Below are positions 61,967 to 64,000 of a stretch of DNA of 64,000 nucleotides, one piece after another. The position numbers and the translations under genes are program-made. This stretch comes from Legionella waltersii (GTDB lineage: Bacteria; Pseudomonadota; Gammaproteobacteria; Legionellales; Legionellaceae): NCBI RefSeq assembly GCF_001468085.1, contig NZ_LNZB01000060.1, positions 728,417 to 792,416 on the forward strand. The letters are read 5' to 3'. The notes beneath the pieces are model-generated. The model had not been told where the DNA came from. It made no database searches and saw nothing but the letters and a program-made list of their open reading frames with translations. Each line of letters opens with the position of its first letter. Position 1 is the stretch's first letter.

Positions 61967-63481
61967 ATGCCAGAAATAATTTCTACATCGGAACCTGATG
62001 CATCAAGAGCAGAGGGTTTAAATAATGACTATAGTTTTGGATATGTAGAAATCATAGGAGGGCGAGAAACTCAAGAAGATGCACTGGCATGGCATGTACT
62101 CAGTGCAAATGACTTAACCCCTAAAGACTCCTTAAAACAACTAAGCCCAATAGAAATTGGCTATCGCTTATGGACAAGTTATCAACTACTTGATACACCT
62201 GACTTGGAAGCTGGAACAACCGCTTCAACCACAGTTTATGATGGCAAAGGTAACCTTATTACCGCAACCGTTGCTGATTCAGCATCGTTTGCAGTGGTTT
62301 ATGATAAAGATGGAAATGCCTTAGGTGTAACTCGGTTAAATAGCGTAACCCATAAAGCGTCGGACAAACAAGAAGCTTTGCGCATACAAAATAATGGAGG
62401 ATTTGTCCAAGATGAAAGAGTAAATGGAGTTTTAGCTCCTTCTAGGTCCATTGGTGATAAAATTTACAAAGGAGTTGGAGTCAGTTCAGAAGCCACTATT
62501 GATATTACTAATGTCGATCAAATAACTCGGGATTTAAAACTTGATCCCTCTCAAATCGGGTCTATTCAAATCATTACCACTTGTGATGGCTTTACTGATG
62601 GCGCAGGAGACGACAAACAAAACAAAAAGAATCATGAAAGCTATTTATTTGATACATTGAAAAGGTTGCGTGCTCCTGGAAAATTGCCCCAGAACGAATT
62701 AGCTAATTGTCTTTGCCAAAGAGCATTGACAGATCGTTCTTACGATAACATTTCAGTGGCGATTCAAACCATTACTAAAGATACTCCACCTGTTCTGGTA
62801 GGAGTTTATGATGGCCATGGAGGTCATTTAGCCTCTCACAAGGTAGCCAAAAATATCGGACAAGTATTCAAAGAGCTGTGTGCGCTAACCTTGGGGGATT
62901 ATGAAAAGCATAAATTGAGTGTGTTTCAGCATGTAGCTGCATATCTACAAGATAATCGAATTTATCTCGATCCAGAATTACAAAACCTTGTAATTGTAAA
63001 TGAATTAATCACTTTAACAAGAATCTATCTAGATGACTTAAAGGATAGTGAGAATGCCAATACTATACAACCCATCCTACTGTGTCTATTCGCTTCACTA
63101 AATTCTGACAAACCTAATAAGGATAAAATTATAGAATTCTATACCTTCTTAGATAAAAACCACACGTTAGAGAATGCACCCATGGGGAAAAATATTGATT
63201 TAATTCGCCAAGATACCAGGAAGTCAACCGGAGAATTTATTTTAGGGATTGCAATTATAGCTGCAACCCTTCTAACCTTGATTCTTCCAGGACTTTTAAT
63301 TATGAGTATTGTCTATGCGGCTACAGGAAAACAACCACTTGATTTGATGACATCAAAAGGTACACGGTTTGAAGAATCAGTTAACAAAATAAAAACTGGC
63401 ATGACTTTTTTTTCCCATGACCTTCCTTCTCAATCGCAAATAGACGACCTCATTATCTCGACAGAACCCAAAAAAGCTTAG
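61967..63481 (+). CDS. PP2C-like Ser/Thr phosphatase with rearranged motif order and C-terminal membrane segments
   Basis: A 504-residue protein with PP2C (PPM) motifs in an altered order: GRETQEDA (32-39), GTTAST (83-88), VADSASF (102-108), APSRSIGD (157-164), TCDGFTDG (205-212), DRSYDNISV (256-264), and only then VGVYDGHGGHLASHKV (278-293). In ordinary PP2C enzymes the DGHGG metal-binding aspartate follows the first motif. All aspartates expected for the two-metal site are present, so a permuted fold could be active. Two hydrophobic segments (about 421-448) lie near the C-terminus. No signal peptide; the likely target is a host phosphoprotein if secreted. The internal stretch 310-420 is unrecognised. 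Confidence 0.78.
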   Translation: MPEIISTSEPDASRAEGLNNDYSFGYVEIIGGRETQEDALAWHVLSANDLTPKDSLKQLSPIEIGYRLWTSYQLLDTPDLEAGTTASTTVYDGKGNLITATVADSASFAVVYDKDGNALGVTRLNSVTHKASDKQEALRIQNNGGFVQDERVNGVLAPSRSIGDKIYKGVGVSSEATIDITNVDQITRDLKLDPSQIGSIQIITTCDGFTDGAGDDKQNKKNHESYLFDTLKRLRAPGKLPQNELANCLCQRALTDRSYDNISVAIQTITKDTPPVLVGVYDGHGGHLASHKVAKNIGQVFKELCALTLGDYEKHKLSVFQHVAAYLQDNRIYLDPELQNLVIVNELITLTRIYLDDLKDSENANTIQPILLCLFASLNSDKPNKDKIIEFYTFLDKNHTLENAPMGKNIDLIRQDTRKSTGEFILGIAIIAATLLTLILPGLLIMSIVYAATGKQPLDLMTSKGTRFEESVNKIKTGMTFFSHDLPSQSQIDDLIISTEPKKA

Positions 63482-64000
63482 AACCCCTACCTGTATCCGA
63501 TGTTGCAAACTAAAGCACGATGGATATGATTGGAAATTACTCACTGATTTGAACGATACCAAACCAATCATTTGTAGGTTACTGTAATTTTTTTTTGGGG
63601 TTTTCAGCAGGACTGGGTGCATCAAAAACCGATGCCTTTCGTTCAGTCCAATACCTGTCGTACAGTTAATCTTTATAAGAATTAACCATGCTCAAACGGA
63701 CAAGGCTTATATCAATTGCTATTCCTTTAAATTCAGTTTCCTTAGCTGTGACATTTTTATGGAGAAGTTCTAAACAAGTTTCAATCGATGTACAGTTAGA
63801 TATACGGATTTGTGTCATATCTGTTTCCTTATGGCTCCTTTTGCACCGCGCTAACCAGCCGCGACAGTAAGGGCTGAGGAATCGACTCATTGTTTAAAAT
63901 GGGGCATTTATACCAAAGGTCGGGTGCTTCGCCGAATGGTGCTGCCTTAAGCGGTGTCATTAGGTTCATCTATACGGCCCGCATTGTTCCGCTTGCTGAC
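63482..64000. other. Intergenic end of the window
   Basis: Apart from the possible small gene at 63666-63818 I see no gene in these 519 bp. The sequence after about 63830 changes in character to a higher G+C content (GTCGGGTGCTTCGCC), possibly the edge of another element or gene outside the window. Confidence 0.4.
63666..63818 (-). CDS. Possible 50-residue small protein
   Basis: Begins MTQIRISNCTSIETCLELLH and ends RLSMVNSYKD. AAGGAAACAGAT before the ATG at 63818 is a good ribosome site. The frame is open further upstream to 63890 without support. No family recognised. Confidence 0.42.
   Translation of the reverse strand: MTQIRISNCTSIETCLELLHKNVTAKETEFKGIAIDISLVRLSMVNSYKD

Overview
The window reads as chromosome of a Legionella species other than, but related to, L. 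pneumophila. It is AT-rich gammaproteobacterial DNA. Its conserved gene order (udk-fabI, ppiD, tRNA-Val/Asp-HU-lon-clpX-clpP-tig, rnc/lepB/lepA, mltB-lspL-lspM, dgt, then a LegC2/YlfB-like gene) is what I remember of the L. pneumophila arrangement. Eukaryote-like genes of the Dot/Icm effector kind (F-box, ankyrin, glycosyltransferase, ADP-ribosyltransferase-like, PP2C, coiled-coil membrane proteins) are scattered between the housekeeping genes. Species and effector status are inferences; no search was run.

Layout. 0-3.1 kb: glutathione synthesis (gshA, partial gshB) divergent from a DMT exporter. 3.2-8.6 kb: a possible effector, a PafA-type phosphatase, udk-fabI and a Legionella-type membrane protein. 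8.6-17.7 kb: a protein quality-control block on the minus strand (ppiD, HU, lon, clpX, clpP, tig) interspersed with six tRNA genes. 17.9-21.9 kb: a two-gene unit with an unusual FAD oxidase/methyltransferase fusion. 22-25.2 kb: an orphan tyrosine recombinase and an ABC-F ATPase. 26.6-30.3 kb: lepA, lepB, a DUF4845 gene and rnc. 30.4-33.1 kb: mltB and the type II secretion genes lspL-lspM. 33.2-36.6 kb: a SPOR lipoprotein, dgt, an ankyrin gene and tRNA-Glu, -Glu, -Ala.

From 36.7 kb onward the DNA is more accessory. It carries effector-like genes (LegC2-like, DXD glycosyltransferase, two F-box proteins, a cholera-toxin-like ADP-ribosyltransferase, a Cys-motif protein, a rearranged PP2C phosphatase) and a family of short non-coding inverted-repeat elements ending in AGGACTTA. 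A few ordinary genes (murJ, a Pta-like/acetate kinase pair, LysR, TMEM43) lie among them.

The clearest metabolic surprise is at 57.9-60.5 kb. A HupE/UreJ metal permease is divergent from three genes whose order and sequences match thiocyanate hydrolase (scnB-scnA-scnC, a cobalt enzyme of the nitrile hydratase family). They are followed 2 bp later by a small ankyrin protein, in the place where an assembly factor might be expected. The most structurally unusual protein is the PP2C-like phosphatase at 61.97-63.48 kb, whose DGHGG metal-binding motif lies after, rather than before, the rest of the catalytic domain.
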